This document shows positions 6,671 to 7,759 of a stretch of 7,759 nt of DNA, piece by piece; positions within the stretch are counted from its first letter, which is position 1, and each line of letters begins with the position of its first letter. The stretch is taken from NCBI GenBank assembly GCA_016195585.1, contig JACPZJ010000023.1, positions 1 to 7,759 of the forward strand. Direction: 5' to 3'. The stretch comes from Nitrospirota bacterium. Its GTDB lineage: Bacteria > Nitrospirota > CAKKRA01 > 9FT-COMBO-42-15. Both the position numbers and the translations under genes were made by a program. The notes under the pieces were generated by a model. It made no database searches and had not been told where the DNA came from. It saw only the letters and a program-made list of their open reading frames with translations.

Positions 6671-7759
6671 TCATGTTTTTCTATAAAGTGTCCTCTTGCT
6701 AATGCCAAGGATGGCAGCAGTCTTTTCCCTGTCTCCCTTAACATCCTGTAATATCTTTTTTATATACATCCTTTCAAATTCCTTTAACCTTAATCTCTTT
6801 TCCGCTGCCCCTTCAAGCATCTCTGCTTCGCTTATCTTCTGGATATAATCGGGAAGGTCTGTCGGCTGGAGAACAAAGTGTTTTGATAAGGCAACAGACC
6901 TTTCAATCACATTCTCAAGCTCCCTTACATTTCCTTCCCAATGGTGCCTGTTTAACATATCCACTGCCTCTTTTGTTATCCCCTTTACATCCTTGCCCAT
7001 CTCTGACGAATATTTTTTTATAAAATGCTCAACAAGCAGGGGTATATCTCCTTTTCGCTCATTCAGACTCGGCAGCCTGATAGGGATAACATTAAGCCTG
7101 TAATAAAGGTCCTCCCTGAAATTCCCTGTCTTAACCTCTTTAAGCAGGTCCTTATTAGTTGCAGTAATTATCCTTACATCTATCTTTCTGGATTCATTGC
7201 CGCCAACCTGACGCACCTCTTTATTTTCTATAACACGCAGGAGCTTTGACTGGAGGTTCAGGCTCATATCGCCGATTTCGTCAAGAAAGATTGTTCCTTC
7301 ATCAGCCTCCTCAAACAGCCCCTTTTTGGTTATGTGTGCGTTTGTGAATGCCCCTTTTAAGTGTCCAAACAGCTCGCTTTCAAGGAGGCCGTCTGGTATG
7401 GCGCTGCAGTTTATGGCTATAAAAGGCATCATCTTTCTCGGGCTGTTAAAATGGATTGCCTTTGCAGCGAGTTCCTTGCCTGTGCCGCTGCCGCCATAGA
7501 TAATCACATTGCTGTTTGTTGCAGACACCCGTTTAATAAGCTCAAAGACCTCCTCCATCACCTTGCTTCTGCCAATGATATTTTCAAACTGGTACTTCTT
7601 TTCTACTGTTTCTCTGAGAAGGAGATTCTCTTTCTTAATCCTTCTATCTTCAATCGCCTTTTGTATATCAGCCCGCGGATATAAGAAGCTACTGTCTTTC
7701 GGGAAAAAAAACCAGAGATTGCCACGGAGCTTTTCTTTGGCTATCGCTTCAACCGTCTG
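6671..7759 (-). CDS. Sigma-54-dependent transcriptional activator (NtrC family), 5' end outside window
   Basis: The frame is open from the TGA at 6671-6673 to the window edge, giving 362 residues; the N-terminus is missing. A GTG at 7561 lies inside the AAA+ domain and is not the start, because the canonical IIGRS-xVMEE opening runs through it. AAA+ motifs (fragment numbering) are Walker A GGSGTGKE (89-96), the sigma-54 contact loop GAFTNA (136-141, canonical GAFTGA), Walker B TIFLDE (156-161), sensor I IITATN (197-202), arginine-finger region FREDLYYRLNV (214-224) and sensor II WEGNVREL (274-281). A Fis-type helix-turn-helix (about 338-361) follows but stops at RTLYRKT, a few residues shorter than many relatives. 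Residues 1-50, ending in a charged linker (IKKENLLLRE), could be the tail of a degenerate receiver domain; this is uncertain. It likely activates sigma-54 promoters by ATP hydrolysis. The downstream glycogen genes are candidate targets by position only. Confidence 0.93.
   Translation of the reverse strand, partial: QTVEAIAKEKLRGNLWFFFPKDSSFLYPRADIQKAIEDRRIKKENLLLRETVEKKYQFENIIGRSKVMEEVFELIKRVSATNSNVIIYGGSGTGKELAAKAIHFNSPRKMMPFIAINCSAIPDGLLESELFGHLKGAFTNAHITKKGLFEEADEGTIFLDEIGDMSLNLQSKLLRVIENKEVRQVGGNESRKIDVRIITATNKDLLKEVKTGNFREDLYYRLNVIPIRLPSLNERKGDIPLLVEHFIKKYSSEMGKDVKGITKEAVDMLNRHHWEGNVRELENVIERSVALSKHFVLQPTDLPDYIQKISEAEMLEGAAEKRLRLKEFERMYIKKILQDVKGDREKTAAILGISKRTLYRKT

Noticed and set aside
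6645..6690. TAAAAT on the minus strand as a -10 box for a glgC promoter
   Set aside because: No acceptable -35 hexamer lies 16-18 nt upstream, and AT-rich stretches like this arise easily by chance.
7559..7561. GTG at 7561 as the start of the sigma-54 activator
   Set aside because: The frame stays open to the window edge, and the conserved start of the AAA+ domain (ENIIGRSKVMEE) spans this codon, so the gene begins outside the window.
7704..7711. Run of eight A (eight T on the coding strand) in the activator as a frameshift site
   Set aside because: The reading frame continues sensibly on both sides (WFFFPKD), so there is no sign of a shift, although the run is a place where sequencing errors could occur.

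Overview
The window holds five genes, all on the minus strand and tightly packed. They look like the middle of one glycogen / alpha-glucan operon. Read in the direction of transcription, from high to low coordinates, the order is: a sigma-54 (NtrC-type) activator whose 5' end lies outside the window; glgC (ADP-glucose pyrophosphorylase); a 127-bp palindromic repeat; a family GH57 glycoside hydrolase (COG1449-like); a second, different GH57 protein of the 4-alpha-glucanotransferase type; and a galT-family nucleotidyltransferase whose 3' end lies outside the window. No stretch over 300 bases lacks a gene.

The organism is a bacterium of moderate GC content, with frequent ATA, AGG and AAG codons. 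The combination of paired cytoplasmic GH57 enzymes, glgC, a GalT-like protein and a sigma-54 activator, together with this style of repeat, reminds me of Nitrospirota or the former Deltaproteobacteria. This is an impression from memory, not a measured assignment.

Region by region. 6671-7759: AAA+ sigma-54 activator fragment with a Fis-type HTH at its end and a GAFTNA loop in place of the canonical GAFTGA. 6610-6670: 61-bp spacer carrying the glgC ribosome binding site. 5380-6609: glgC, complete. 5256-5382: long imperfect palindrome that fills the glgC-GH57 gap; its last three bases are the glgC stop codon. 3079-5241: first GH57 enzyme. 929-3079: second GH57 enzyme, joined to the first by a TAATG stop/start overlap. 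1-923: galT-like gene, 5 nt after the previous stop.

How the genes may work together: GlgC makes ADP-glucose for glucan synthesis. The two GH57 enzymes, neither with a visible signal peptide, would hydrolyse or rearrange alpha-1,4-glucan in the cytoplasm. The GalT-like protein handles a nucleotide sugar and could use UDP-galactose/UDP-glucose or, given the setting, ADP-glucose. No glycogen synthase, classical branching enzyme or phosphorylase is inside the window. The main points for a second look are the palindromic element inside the operon, the substrate of the GalT-like protein, and the altered sigma-54 contact loop of the activator. I did not find a clearly novel system; the block reads as a glycogen-metabolism operon with unusual details.
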